Shown here: positions 16,624 to 26,938 of the stretch, piece after piece
How the letters are laid out: each line of letters opens with the position of its first letter
Numbering within the stretch: the stretch's first letter is position 1
Assembly: GCA_041567315.1 (NCBI GenBank)
Contig: JBFGCA010000051.1
Coordinates: 1-29,952 of the forward strand
DNA length: 29,952 nucleotides
Direction of reading: 5' to 3'
Origin: JBFGCA01 sp041567315
GTDB lineage: Bacteria; Acidobacteriota; Thermoanaerobaculia; Multivoradales; JAHEKO01
Translations under genes and position numbers: made by a program
Notes under the pieces: model-generated
What the model saw: the letters and a program-made list of their open reading frames with translations, nothing else
Told to the model about the DNA's origin: nothing
Database searches by the model: none

Positions 16624-16792
16624 CTGGCAGCCCGTGGTGGAAGTCCGCCGGCCCGTCGGGCGGCGGGGCGGAGCCGTCTGCGGCGTTGCCGCTCCTCGAC
16701 AATGGCTCGGCATTGCCTGCGTCGCGGCGCCTGGCACCCGGCCCCGCCGCGCTCGCCAGCCGACCCGACCGACTTCCACCACCGGCTGCTGG
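16624..16792. repeat. Long palindromic repeat element (169 bp, MITE-like) between gap and glk
   Basis: Outer arms at 16624-16645 and 16771-16792 pair at 19 of 22 positions. Inner pairs lie at matching distances from the centre: CGGCGGGGC at 16661-16669 with GCCCCGCCG at 16741-16749, and CAATG with CATTG at 16700-16715. The centre of symmetry is near 16708 for all three pairs. The same arm sequence (CAGCCCGTGGTGGAAGTC) occurs at 27792-27848 as a short perfect hairpin. No transposase gene is present, so this is either a non-autonomous mobile repeat or an extended REP-type element. It fills most of the 263-bp gap within the central-carbon gene run. Confidence 0.75.
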
Positions 16793-16817
16793 CCCTCCAG
16801 GCTTTCATGACGGACCG

Positions 16818-17827
<1,010 letters not shown>

Positions 17828-17828
<1 letters not shown>

Positions 17829-18850
17829 CACGCCGCCTCCTCTGCGTCGAGCGCCATGAACCGGCGGATCAGGTCGACCACCCGGTGGGCGTAGCCCCAG
17901 CCGTTGTCGTACCAGGCCAGGGTCTTGGACACGTTGTCGCCCAGCGTCATCGTGGCCAGCGAGTCGAAGGTGCCCGAGTAGGGGCTGCGGATGATGTCGC
18001 TGGAGACGATCGGGTCGTCTTCGTAGGCCAGGATCTCGCGCCACCGCGAGGCGGCGGCGGTGCGCACCACCTCGTTGACGGCGGTGCGGGTCACCGGCCG
18101 GCGGTGCCAGCAGACCAGGTCGACCACCGAGCCGTTGGGCACCGGCACGTTGAGCGCCTTGCCGCTGATCCGGCCGGCCAGAGAGGGCAACAGCTCCTCC
18201 ACCATGTGGGCGGCGTTGGTCTCCTGGGGGATGATGTTCTCCGCCGCCGCCCGCCCGCGCCGGGGGTCTTCGGCCGGCACGTCGGCCAGCCGCTGCTGGT
18301 TGGTGTAGGCGTGGACGCTGGTCAGGAAGGCGCGCTCGATGCCGAACGCCTCGTCGAGGATCTGGATCAGCGGCGCCGCGCAGTGGGCGGTGCAGGAGGC
18401 GTTGGAGACGATGCGGTGCTCGGGCCGCAGGCGGTCGTCGTTGACTCCGATGACCACCGTCAGGTCGGGCGCGTCGGCCGGCGGCGCGCAGAGGATCACC
18501 CGCCGGGCGCCGGCCGCCAGGTCGGCCTCCAGCTCGCGCCGGGTGCGGTGCCTGGAGGTGGCCTCGACCACCACGTCCACCCCCAGCTCGCCCCAGGGGG
18601 CGTCGCCGGGCTTCGACACCGACAGCATCGGGATCTGGCGGCCGTAGACGTAGAGGTGCCCCTCCTTGATGCTGACCTCGTCCGGGAACTGACCGAAGAT
18701 GGTGTCGAACCGCAGCAGATACTCGAGGGCCTCGTGGTCGGCCGGATCGCTGATCGCCGCGATTTGGATGTCCTCGTTGCGGTAGAGGATGCGGAACAGG
18801 TTGCGGCCAACGCGGCCGAAGCCCGCCAGCCCGATGCGGATAGAACTCAT
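17828..18850 (-). CDS. GAPDH paralogue with altered active-site surroundings
   Basis: A 340-residue protein of the same family, starting at the ATG at 18850 (AAAGGCGAG upstream). It has the Rossmann start RIGLAGFGRVGR, catalytic Cys153 and His180 (SVHAYTNQQ). Several near-invariant positions differ: SNASCTTN is SNASCTAH; ESTG is EATS followed by RHRTRR; WYDNEWGYSNR is WYDNGWGYAHR. Gly and His thus replace the Glu and Asn flanking the nicotinamide site. It sits 26 bases after ppdK and overlaps the canonical gap gene by one base. It could be a hetero-tetramer partner of the next GAPDH, a dehydrogenase for another phosphorylated aldehyde, or a less active regulatory subunit. The sequence alone does not decide. 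Confidence 0.88.
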
Positions 18851-18876
18851 CGATCGCTCGCCTTTCTCTCCGGTTA

Positions 18877-21597
18877 TCAGACTCCCACTTCCAGCCGGTC
18901 GGCCGACCCCATCGCCGCCCGGGCGGCGCCCAGACGCGCCAGCGGCACCCGGTAGGGGGAGCACGAGACGTAGTCCAGGCCGACCCGCTCGAAGAAGGCG
19001 ATCGAGCCGGCGTCGCCGCCATGCTCGCCGCAAATCCCCACCTTGAGGTCGGATCGGGCCTGCCGGCCGCGGCGGCAGGCCAGCTCGACGAGCTGCCCCA
19101 CGCCCTCGGCGTCGAGCCGCTCGAAGGGGTCGTGGGGCAGGACGCCGGCCTCCAGGTACTGCGGCAGGAAGCGGGCCACGTCGTCGCGCGAATAGCCGTA
19201 GGTCATCTGGGTCAGGTCGTTGGTGCCGAAGGAGAAGAAATCGGCGTGGCCGGCGATGCGGTCGGCGACCAGGGCCGCCCGCGGCACCTCGATCATGGTA
19301 CCGATGGGGATCGCCAGCTCGACCCCCTCCTCCTCGCGGACGCGGTCGGCGACGGCGGCGATCCGCTGACGCAGCCGCGCCATCTCGCTCTCCAGCCCGA
19401 CCAACGGCACCATGATCTCGGGTCGCGGCGCCGAGCCGGCGGCGGCCAGCCGGCAGGCGGCACGGACGACGGCCTCGACTTGCATGTCGTAGATCTCGGG
19501 CGTCGTCAGCCCCAGCCGGCAGCCGCGATGCCCCAGCATCGGGTTGAGCTCGCTGAGCGCCTCGGCCTTGGCCCTGACCGCCTCGGCCGGCAGCCCCATC
19601 TGCTCGGCCAGCCGGGCGATCGCCTTCTCGCCGTGGGGCAGGAACTCGTGGAGCGGTGGATCGAGCAGCCGCACCGTGACCGGCCGCTCGCCCATCGCCG
19701 CGAAGATGCCCTCGAAGTCGGCCTGCTGCACCGGCAGCAGCCGGGCCAGGGCGGCGGCCCGCACCTCGGGATCGTCGGCCAGGATCACCTGGCGGACCCA
19801 GGGCAGCCGCTCGTCCTCGAAGAACATGTGCTCGGTGCGGCACAGCCCGATGCCCTCGGCACCCAGCGCCACCGCCACGCGGGCGTCGTTCGGGGTGTCG
19901 GCGTTGGCCCGCACCTTGAGGCGCCGCGCGCCGTCCGCCCATTCGAGGAGCCGGCGGAAGGCGTGGACCGCCGGGGTCTCCGCCGCCGCCCCCTCGAGCA
20001 GGACCTGGAGCACCTCCGAGGGCCGCGGCGCCAGCTCGGCGGCCAGCACCTCGCCGGTAGTGCCGTCGATCGACAACCGGTCGCCCTCGCGGAAGGTCCG
20101 CTCGCCGACCCGCAGCTCGCCCTTGGCGTCGTCCACCGCCAGCTCGCCGGCGCCGACGATGCAGGGCTTGCCCAGGCCGCGGGCGACGACCGCCGCGTGC
20201 GAGGTCATGCCACCCCGCGAGGTGAGGATGCCGGCCGAGGCGTGCATGCCGACGATGTCCTCGGGCGAGGTCTCGGCGCGCACCAGCAGCACCGGGCCGG
20301 CGGCCGCCATCTCGGCCGCCCGGTCGGCGGTCAGCGCGATGTGGCCCGAGGCCGCCCCCGGTCCCGCCGCCAGCCCGCGGGCCAGGAGCTTGCCGGCGGC
20401 CACCGCCCGCGCCTTCTCCTCGGGGTCGAAGACCGGCGCCATCAGTTGCCCGAGCTGGTCGGGGGTCACCCGGTTGAGCGCCTGGCGGCTCTCGATCAGA
20501 CCCTCCTCGACCATGTCGACCGCGATCCGCACCGCCGCAGCGCCGGTGCGCTTGCCGTCGCGGGTCTGCAGCATGTAGAGCTTGCCGTGCTCGATGGTGA
20601 ACTCGACGTCCTGCATCTCGCGGCGATGGCGCTCGAGAGTGGCGCACACCCGCTCGAGCTCGGCGAAGGCCTCGGGGAACAGCTCGCCCAGCCCGCCGCG
20701 TCCGTCGATCGGCAGGATCGACAGCGGGGTGCGGATGCCGGCCACCACGTCCTCGCCCTGGGCGTTGGTCAGGAACTCGCCGTAGATCCGCCGCTCACCG
20801 CTCGCCGGGTCGCGGGTGAAGGCGACGCCGGTGGCGCAGTCGGCGCCGCGGTTGCCGAACACCATGGTCTGGACGTTGACCCCGGTCCCCGAGTCCTCGG
20901 GCAGGCCGTGGAGCCGCCGGTAGTCGCGGGCGCGGCGCACGTTCCAGCTGTCGAACACCGCCCGCACTCCCCCCCACAGCTGCTCGAGCGGCGCCTCGGG
21001 GAAGGGGCGGCCGTGCTCGGCGATGATCTTCGAATAGGCCGCCGTCACCGCCGCCAGGCCGCTGGCCGAGATCTCCGAGTCCAGCTTGACGCCCTCGCGC
21101 TCGCGGACCGCCGCCAGCGCCTCCTCGAAGCGGCGGTGGGGAACGCCCAGCACCACGTCGCCGTACATCGACAGCAGCCGGCGGTAGCAGTCGCGGATGA
21201 ACCGCGGGTCGGTGCCGCGCTCGACCTGGGTCCCGACGATCTCGTCGTTGAGCCCCAGGTTGAGGACCGTGTCCATCATCCCGGGCATCGAAACCGGGCC
21301 CCCCGATCGCACCGACAGCAGCAGTGGATCCTCCGGATCACCGAAGCGCCGCCCCATCTGCTGCTCGAGACGGGCGAGCTGAAGCGCGAACTCCTCCTCC
21401 AGACCGTCGGGATACAGCCCGCCGTGGGCGTGGTAGTGGATGCAGGCCTCGGTGGTCACCGTGAAGCCGGGCGGCACCGGCAGCCCCAGACCGCTCATCT
21501 CGGCCAGCCCGGCCCCCTTGCCACCCAGCAGCTCCTTCTGGTCGCCTTGACCCTCGGCGCTGCCGCCACCGAAGAAATAAACATATTTTTGGCTCAT
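18877..21597 (-). CDS. ppdK: Pyruvate phosphate dikinase
   Basis: A 906-residue protein, typical for the family. It interconverts pyruvate + ATP + phosphate and PEP + AMP + pyrophosphate. The N-terminal ATP-grasp domain (about residues 1-350) has GGKGAGLAEM and LLLSVRSGGPVSMPGMMDT. The swivelling phosphohistidine domain has GGMTSHAAVVARG with His467. The C-terminal PEP/pyruvate barrel ends with GICGEHGGD, catalytic Cys856. Early codons after the ATG are strikingly AT-rich for this DNA (roughly codons 2-9, SQKYVYFF), as often seen where an unstructured start helps expression. It sits 37 bases after glyS and 26 before the first GAPDH gene. With Pyk nearby, it allows either direction at the PEP/pyruvate node. 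Confidence 0.97.
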   Translation of the reverse strand: MSQKYVYFFGGGSAEGQGDQKELLGGKGAGLAEMSGLGLPVPPGFTVTTEACIHYHAHGGLYPDGLEEEFALQLARLEQQMGRRFGDPEDPLLLSVRSGGPVSMPGMMDTVLNLGLNDEIVGTQVERGTDPRFIRDCYRRLLSMYGDVVLGVPHRRFEEALAAVREREGVKLDSEISASGLAAVTAAYSKIIAEHGRPFPEAPLEQLWGGVRAVFDSWNVRRARDYRRLHGLPEDSGTGVNVQTMVFGNRGADCATGVAFTRDPASGERRIYGEFLTNAQGEDVVAGIRTPLSILPIDGRGGLGELFPEAFAELERVCATLERHRREMQDVEFTIEHGKLYMLQTRDGKRTGAAAVRIAVDMVEEGLIESRQALNRVTPDQLGQLMAPVFDPEEKARAVAAGKLLARGLAAGPGAASGHIALTADRAAEMAAAGPVLLVRAETSPEDIVGMHASAGILTSRGGMTSHAAVVARGLGKPCIVGAGELAVDDAKGELRVGERTFREGDRLSIDGTTGEVLAAELAPRPSEVLQVLLEGAAAETPAVHAFRRLLEWADGARRLKVRANADTPNDARVAVALGAEGIGLCRTEHMFFEDERLPWVRQVILADDPEVRAAALARLLPVQQADFEGIFAAMGERPVTVRLLDPPLHEFLPHGEKAIARLAEQMGLPAEAVRAKAEALSELNPMLGHRGCRLGLTTPEIYDMQVEAVVRAACRLAAAGSAPRPEIMVPLVGLESEMARLRQRIAAVADRVREEEGVELAIPIGTMIEVPRAALVADRIAGHADFFSFGTNDLTQMTYGYSRDDVARFLPQYLEAGVLPHDPFERLDAEGVGQLVELACRRGRQARSDLKVGICGEHGGDAGSIAFFERVGLDYVSCSPYRVPLARLGAARAAMGSADRLEVGV

Positions 21598-21634
21598 TCG
21601 AGACGTCGCTCCCGTTGGACCCGCCCAGGGGTCC

Positions 21635-23743
21635 TCAGTCCTGCTGCTCCGCCCGCTGGCGGTGCTCGGTGCGATCCACGACCACCTCGGTGAGCCGCGC
21701 GGTGCGCGACACCAGCCGCTGGATCGACTGCAGCAGGGCGATGCGGTTGAAACGGAGGTCGCGGTTCTCGTCCATCACCAGAACCTCGACGAAGAAACGA
21801 TCGAGCACCGGCGCCAGCTCGCCGATCGCCTCCAGGCTACGCTCGTACTGGCCGGCCTCCTCGGCGCGCTTGACCTCGGACCGCAGCGCCGCCGCCGCCT
21901 CGTGCAGCGCCTGCTCGGCCGGCTCCTTGAGCAGCTCGGGGTCGAGCTGGCGCTCGGGGGCGTCCTTGAGGATGTTGGCGATCCGCTTGGCGGCCAGCAC
22001 CACCGACAGGAAGCCCGGCTCGCGACGCGCCTTCTCGAGCGCCGTCACCCGCGCCCGCAGGTCGGGCAGGTCGCTGCCGGCTACCGCCAGCGCCGCCTCG
22101 ATGGAGTCGTAGGCGAACCCCTGGCGGCCCAGCAGGTGGCGCACGCGGTCGTGGAGGAAGGGTCGCAGCTCGGCCAGCACCTCCTCGCCGCCGAGCTCCA
22201 GCCGCTCGCCGTAGAGCAGAACGCCGCGCGCCGCCACCAGGTCGAGGTCGATCGGCAACCCGGCCTCCAGCACGATCCGCACCACCCCCTGGGCGGCGCG
22301 CCGCAGCCCGAACGGGTCCTTGCTGCCGGTGGGCTTGAGCCCCAGCCCGAAGATCCCCACCAGGGTGTCGAGGCGATCGGCCAGCGCCAGCACCTGCCCG
22401 GCGCGGCCGCGCGGGATCGGCCCCTCCGTCGACACCGGCAGGTACTGGTCGTAGATCGCCTGCCAGACCGCCTCCGGATACTCCTCGGCGCGGGCGTAGA
22501 CGCCGCCCATGATGCCCTGCAGCGAGGTGAACTCCTTGACCATCTCGGTGGTGAGGTCGACCTTGAGCAGCGCCGCCGCGCCGTTCACCGCCTCCAGCTC
22601 CTCGGTCCAGCCCAGGCCTTCGCAGAGCACCTCGGCGAGCTGGGCGATCCGCCGGCTCTTGTCGGCGTAGCTCCCCAGGCGGGCGTGGAAGGTGAGGCGC
22701 TCGAGCGCCGGCCGGCGCTCGGCCAGCGAGCGCTTGCGGTCCTCCTGCCAGAAGAACCGGGCGTCGGCGAGACGCGCCTCGACCACCCACTCGTTGCCGG
22801 CCCGCACCCGGCCGGCGGGGTCGTCCGGGCGGTCCATGACGGTCAGGAAACAGGGCAGCAGCCGCTCGCCGGCGGCGACCGTAAAGGCGCTCTGGTGATC
22901 GCGCAGGCTGGTGGTCAGGACCTCCCGCGGCAGGCTCAGATGGGCGGCATCGAAACGCCCCACCACCACCCCGGGGATGGCGCACACCGAGGCCAGACGC
23001 CGGAGCAACGCCGGGTCCTCGACCAGTTCGCCGCCGAGCTCCTTTGCCGCCTCCTCGAGCCGCTTGCGCAGCCGGTCGCGGCGCACCCGGTAGCGGACCT
23101 CGATGCCCCGGCGCTTGAGCTTGCGCCGGTAGTCGGCGGCGCCCCGCACCTTGAAGGGGCGCGGCGAGAGCAGCGGGTGACCGCGCGTCGTGTCGGCGGT
23201 CGTCACCCCGTACAGCTCGAACGGCACCACCTTGCCGTCGAGCAGCGCCACCACGCCGTGCACCGGGCGCACCCAGGGCCCGCGGCCGCTGCCCCAACGC
23301 ATGGTCTTGGGCCACCTCAGCTCGCTCAGCAGCGCCGGCACCAGCTCGGCGAGCACCTCGGCGGCGGGTCGGCCGGCGACGCGCCGCACGGCGGCCACGT
23401 ACTGGCCCTTGTCGGTCTCCACCCGGGCCAGCTCGGCCGGCTCCAGCCCGCAGCGCTTGGCGAACCCCGTGGCCGCCGCGGTCGGCCGCCCCTTGGCGTC
23501 GTAGGCGGCGCGGACCGGCGGCCCCAGCACCCGCTCCTCGCGGTCCGGCTCGGCGGCGGGCAGCTTCTTGAGCACCACCACCAGGCGCCGCGGCGTAAAG
23601 CCGGTCTCCAGCTCGCCTGGCGTCAGCTTGCAGGCCACCAGCTCTTCGAACAGGCGGGTGGCCAGCTCGCGGATGCCCGGGCCCAGCATCCGGGCCGGGA
23701 TCTCTTCGCACCGCACCTCGAGAAGGAACTCGCCCTCAGGCAT
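21635..23743 (-). CDS. glyS: Glycine--tRNA ligase, beta subunit
   Basis: A 702-residue protein, close to the usual ~690. It is the large subunit of the alpha2-beta2 type GlyRS, which contacts tRNA. The N-terminus EFLLEVRCEEIPARML and an internal SYADKSRRIAQLAE segment are typical. The C-terminal ~100 residues form the helical DALR-type anticodon-binding part (LPDLRARVTALEKARREP and onward). The ATG lies inside the end of glyQ (8-base overlap), with GGAGAGGG ahead of it, giving coupled synthesis of the two subunits. Confidence 0.97.
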   Translation of the reverse strand: MPEGEFLLEVRCEEIPARMLGPGIRELATRLFEELVACKLTPGELETGFTPRRLVVVLKKLPAAEPDREERVLGPPVRAAYDAKGRPTAAATGFAKRCGLEPAELARVETDKGQYVAAVRRVAGRPAAEVLAELVPALLSELRWPKTMRWGSGRGPWVRPVHGVVALLDGKVVPFELYGVTTADTTRGHPLLSPRPFKVRGAADYRRKLKRRGIEVRYRVRRDRLRKRLEEAAKELGGELVEDPALLRRLASVCAIPGVVVGRFDAAHLSLPREVLTTSLRDHQSAFTVAAGERLLPCFLTVMDRPDDPAGRVRAGNEWVVEARLADARFFWQEDRKRSLAERRPALERLTFHARLGSYADKSRRIAQLAEVLCEGLGWTEELEAVNGAAALLKVDLTTEMVKEFTSLQGIMGGVYARAEEYPEAVWQAIYDQYLPVSTEGPIPRGRAGQVLALADRLDTLVGIFGLGLKPTGSKDPFGLRRAAQGVVRIVLEAGLPIDLDLVAARGVLLYGERLELGGEEVLAELRPFLHDRVRHLLGRQGFAYDSIEAALAVAGSDLPDLRARVTALEKARREPGFLSVVLAAKRIANILKDAPERQLDPELLKEPAEQALHEAAAALRSEVKRAEEAGQYERSLEAIGELAPVLDRFFVEVLVMDENRDLRFNRIALLQSIQRLVSRTARLTEVVVDRTEHRQRAEQQD

Positions 23744-24680
23744 CGCCCTCTCCGTCGGCCCCCCCGGCCTCCCCCTCCTCGACCCCGGCCTCTCCCTCCC
23801 GGGCGGCGAGCAGGGGAAAGCCCAGGCGCTCGCGGCTGGCCAGGTAGTCGGTCGCGCACGCCACCGCCAGGTCCCTCACCCTGCCCATCAGCTCGACCCG
23901 CTGGGTCACCGACACCGCGCCGCGCGCGTCCAGCACGTTGAACAGGTGCGAGCACTTGAGCGCGCACTCGTAGGCCGGCAGCACCAGACCGGCCTCCAGA
24001 CAGCGCCGCGCCTCGCGCTCGTGGCCGGCGAAGCGCTGGCGCAGGAACTCGACGTCGGCCACCTCGAAGTAGTAGCGCGAGAACTCCACCTCGTCCTGGT
24101 GGCGCACCTGGCCGTAGCTGGGCCCGCCGGCCAGCCACTCGACGTCGTAGACGCTGCGCGAAAGTCCCAGGAACATGGTCAGCCGCTCGAGACCGTAGGT
24201 CAGCTCGGCGCTCACCGGGTCGAGCTCCTGGCCGCCGGCTTGCTGGAAATAGGTGAACTGGGTGATCTCCATGCCGTCCAGCATCACCTGCCAGCCGACC
24301 CCCCAGGCGCCCAGCGTCGGGGCCTCCCAGTTGTCCTCCTCGAAGCGCAGGTCGTGGACCCCGAGGTCGATGCCCAGCGCCTCGAGGCTGTCGACGTAGA
24401 GCTGCTGGACGTCGGGCGGCGACGGCTTGAGGATCACCTGCAGCTGGTAGTGCTTGCCGAGCCGGAACGGGTTCTCCCCGTAACGGGCGTCGGCCGGCCG
24501 CCGCGACGGCTGGACGTAGACCACCTTCCAGGGCTCCGGGCCCAGCACCCGCAGGAAGGTGTCGGTGTGCATGGTGCCGGCGCCCATCTCGAGGTCGTAG
24601 GGCTGCTGCAGCACGCAGCCGCGCGCCGCCCAGAACTCCGAGAGCCGCAGGATCAGCTCCTGGAAGCTGCCGGTCTCCAT
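23736..24680 (-). CDS. glyQ: Glycine--tRNA ligase, alpha subunit
   Basis: A 314-residue protein. It is the catalytic class II subunit that activates glycine with ATP. Signature segments are GCVLQQPYDLEMGAGTMH, a PSRRPADARYGENPFRL motif, HYQLQVILKPSP and DDLRFEEDNWEAPTLG-like sequence (here HDLRFEEDNWEAP), which are near-invariant in GlyQ. The C-terminus carries an extra acidic/Gly-rich tail of about 18 residues (EGEAGVEEGEAGG). The ATG is nine bases after the recO stop; GAGGGG ahead of it overlaps that stop codon, linking recO and glyQ expression. Confidence 0.97.
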   Translation of the reverse strand: METGSFQELILRLSEFWAARGCVLQQPYDLEMGAGTMHTDTFLRVLGPEPWKVVYVQPSRRPADARYGENPFRLGKHYQLQVILKPSPPDVQQLYVDSLEALGIDLGVHDLRFEEDNWEAPTLGAWGVGWQVMLDGMEITQFTYFQQAGGQELDPVSAELTYGLERLTMFLGLSRSVYDVEWLAGGPSYGQVRHQDEVEFSRYYFEVADVEFLRQRFAGHEREARRCLEAGLVLPAYECALKCSHLFNVLDARGAVSVTQRVELMGRVRDLAVACATDYLASRERLGFPLLAAREGEAGVEEGEAGGADGEGDA

Positions 24681-24689
24681 CGCCGCCCC

Positions 24690-25448
24690 TCAGCTCGCCG
24701 GCGCACCGGCGAGCGCCTCCTTCATCACCCGGTAGCTCTTCAGCTCGTGCTGGAGGAATCCGCGGCGGACGCGCCCGCACACCGCCTCGACCTCGCGCAG
24801 GACCGCCGGGGCCGGCGGGCGGCCGGCCACCGCGGACAGGCCTTCGCGGCCGATCCGCCGCAGGAAGGTCACCGTCGGGGCGGTCACCGGCAGCGCCTCG
24901 GGCCCCGCACAGCCGCGGCACAGCAGGCCCTCGCCGCGCGGCTCGATCGCCGCGCCCGCCGCCAGCTGGCGGCCGCAGACCGGGCAGTCCAGCGGCGGCG
25001 GGAAGACCCCCGCCAGGCGCAGCACCCAGGCCTCGAAATAGCGGGCCGCCAGCTCACGGTCGATGCCGCTCAACAGTGCCTCCAGGGTCGAGTCCAGCAG
25101 TCGGTACAGGTGGTCGCTGGCCTCGTTCTCCTGCGCGAACTCGACAAGGTGGTCCGCCAGGTAGCCGCCGAGCAGGATCCCCTCGAGGTCCTGCTGCAGC
25201 CGCCGAGCCGAGCGCTCCAGCTCTACGGCGTTGATTTGCGCCAGCTCGCGCCCCGCTTTCTCGACCCAGGTGATCCGCACCTTGGCCAGGGGCTGGAGCT
25301 GGCCGCCGAAGCGACTGTATTTACGCCGCGCCCCCCGCGCAACCCCCCGTTGCTTCCCCCACTCGCGGGTCAGGAAGGTGACCACGCGGTCGTATTCGTG
25401 AAGGTCCACGACGTCGAGAAGCAGCGCTTCGGCGCTCAGGAACTGCAT
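24690..25448 (-). CDS. recO: DNA repair protein RecO
   Basis: A 252-residue protein. RecO works with RecR/RecF to load RecA on SSB-coated single-stranded DNA in gap repair. The N-terminal OB fold has the typical LLLDVVDLHEYDRVVTFLT and GVARGARR..SRFGGQLQP segments. The middle is helical. A four-cysteine zinc site is present: CPVC at residues 155-158 and CRGC at 177-180. It sits 25 bases after mgtE and 9 before glyQ. The recO-glyQ-glyS association is familiar in several phyla. Confidence 0.93.
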   Translation of the reverse strand: MQFLSAEALLLDVVDLHEYDRVVTFLTREWGKQRGVARGARRKYSRFGGQLQPLAKVRITWVEKAGRELAQINAVELERSARRLQQDLEGILLGGYLADHLVEFAQENEASDHLYRLLDSTLEALLSGIDRELAARYFEAWVLRLAGVFPPPLDCPVCGRQLAAGAAIEPRGEGLLCRGCAGPEALPVTAPTVTFLRRIGREGLSAVAGRPPAPAVLREVEAVCGRVRRGFLQHELKSYRVMKEALAGAPAS

Positions 25449-25473
25449 CGCCCCGCGGACCGCCTTGAGCCGC

Positions 25474-26856
25474 TCAGCGTACCAGCAGCTCGATCAGCAG
25501 CGAGGCCAGCCCGAAGTAGATGAGGATGCCGGTGATGTCGTTGGAGGTGGTGACCAGCGGTCCCGAGGCCACCGCCGGATCGACCCCCAGGCGCTCGAAG
25601 AGCACCGGGATGAGGACGCCGTTGACCGAGGCCAGCAGGATGGCGATGAACAGCGAGGCGCCGACCACTACCGCGTAGGCCGGCTGGCCGGCGGCAACGA
25701 CGACGGTGCCGGCCGCCACTACCAGCGCGCAGGCCACCGCCAGGATGGCGCCCACCTTGATCTGCTGCCAGAGAAAGCGCCGCGTGGTGCCCGGCAGGAT
25801 GCGACCGGTGGCCAGCCCGCGGACCGCGATGGTGGTGGTCTGGCTGCCGATGTTGCCGCCCATCCCCATCACCACCGGCAGGAAGAAGACCAGGAACAGC
25901 GCCTCCTTGAGGGTCACTTCGAAGTACTTGATCAGCATGCCGGCGACGATCAGGCCGCCCAGGTTGACCAGCAGCCAGGGCAGCCGGAATCCCGCCACCT
26001 TGAACGAGCGGTCCTGGTAGACCAGCTCGTCGTCGGAAGTGCCGACCATCTTGAAGAAGTCCTCGGTGGCCTCGTCCTGGACGACGTCGATGATGTCGTC
26101 GAGGGTCACGATCCCCACCAGGCGGTCGCCACCGTCGGTGACCGGAATGGCGAGCAGGTTGTAGCGCGCCGCCAGCTGCGCCACCTCCTCCTGGTCGGTG
26201 TCGGTGCGCACCTTGATCACCGACCGGGTCATGATCTCGCCGAGGCTCCTCTCGGGCGCCGACAGCAGCAGCTGGCGGAGCGAGGTGACGCCAACCAGAC
26301 GGTCCTCACCATCGGTGACGTAGAGGTAGAAGACGTTGTCGAGCTCCGCCATGGCGCGGATGCGGGCGATCGCCTCGCCCACCGACGTCGATTCCGGCAC
26401 GGCCAGAAAGCTGGGGTCCATCAGCCGGCCGGCGGTGTCGGAGTCGTAGGTGAGCTGGGCCTGGACCTCGGAGAGGTCGCGGAGGTCGACGATCTCGAGC
26501 ACCGTCTGCCGCAGCTCCTCCGGCAAGGTCTCGACCAGCGATACCGCGTCGTCGACCGACATCCGGCGGAGCACCCGGGCGATCTCCTGCGGTCCCAGTC
26601 CCTCCATGATGCCCTGGACCGCGGGCGGCTCGAGCTCGGCCAGCACCGCCCCGGCACTCTCCGGGTAGTCCTCGACCAGGATCTGGAAGACCCGCGACTG
26701 CTCGGCCGGGGTCAGGCGCCGGAACTGCAGCGCCACGTCCTCCGGCCGCGTCTTGCTCAGCAGATTGGAGATCTTGGAACGCGCCCCGCGGCGCACGAAG
26801 CGGCGCAGGGTGTCGCCAAAGAGATCGGCACGACGCGAGGCGACCTGGACATTCAC
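25474..26856 (-). CDS. mgtE: Magnesium transporter MgtE
   Basis: A 460-residue protein of standard architecture. Residues 1-135 are the helical N domain, residues ~145-200 and 205-262 are two CBS domains (LMDPSFLAVPES; EIMTRSVIKVRTDTD), and residues ~290-460 hold five membrane helices. The pore signature VVMGMGGNIGSQTTTIAVRGLA and the SNDITG segment with the selectivity Asp440 are intact. It forms a homodimeric Mg2+ channel gated by Mg2+ binding to the cytoplasmic domains. The start is GTG with no obvious Shine-Dalgarno. The 82 bp to the divergent zinc-ribbon gene are too short for a classic Mg2+ riboswitch, and none is seen. Confidence 0.95.
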   Translation of the reverse strand: MNVQVASRRADLFGDTLRRFVRRGARSKISNLLSKTRPEDVALQFRRLTPAEQSRVFQILVEDYPESAGAVLAELEPPAVQGIMEGLGPQEIARVLRRMSVDDAVSLVETLPEELRQTVLEIVDLRDLSEVQAQLTYDSDTAGRLMDPSFLAVPESTSVGEAIARIRAMAELDNVFYLYVTDGEDRLVGVTSLRQLLLSAPERSLGEIMTRSVIKVRTDTDQEEVAQLAARYNLLAIPVTDGGDRLVGIVTLDDIIDVVQDEATEDFFKMVGTSDDELVYQDRSFKVAGFRLPWLLVNLGGLIVAGMLIKYFEVTLKEALFLVFFLPVVMGMGGNIGSQTTTIAVRGLATGRILPGTTRRFLWQQIKVGAILAVACALVVAAGTVVVAAGQPAYAVVVGASLFIAILLASVNGVLIPVLFERLGVDPAVASGPLVTTSNDITGILIYFGLASLLIELLVR

Positions 26857-26938
26857 GGAGGCGGGATGCTAGCACAGCGCCGCTGCCCTAAACGGCTGTT
26901 TTTGATAGATTTTCGCGGACCTGCAAGGAGATCCTGCG

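Noticed and set aside
18851..20647. A fused protein of the GAPDH paralogue with a long upstream extension
   Set aside because: The extra part is an out-of-frame reading of ppdK. A proper start at 18850 with an upstream AAAGGCGAG and the Rossmann motif explains the gene.
19021..21693. Plus-strand open frame of about 890 codons opposite ppdK
   Set aside because: The minus strand encodes a complete pyruvate phosphate dikinase; the antisense reading has no recognisable protein features.
26857..26938. Magnesium riboswitch upstream of mgtE
   Set aside because: The gap is only 82 bp and no M-box-like pairing pattern was seen.
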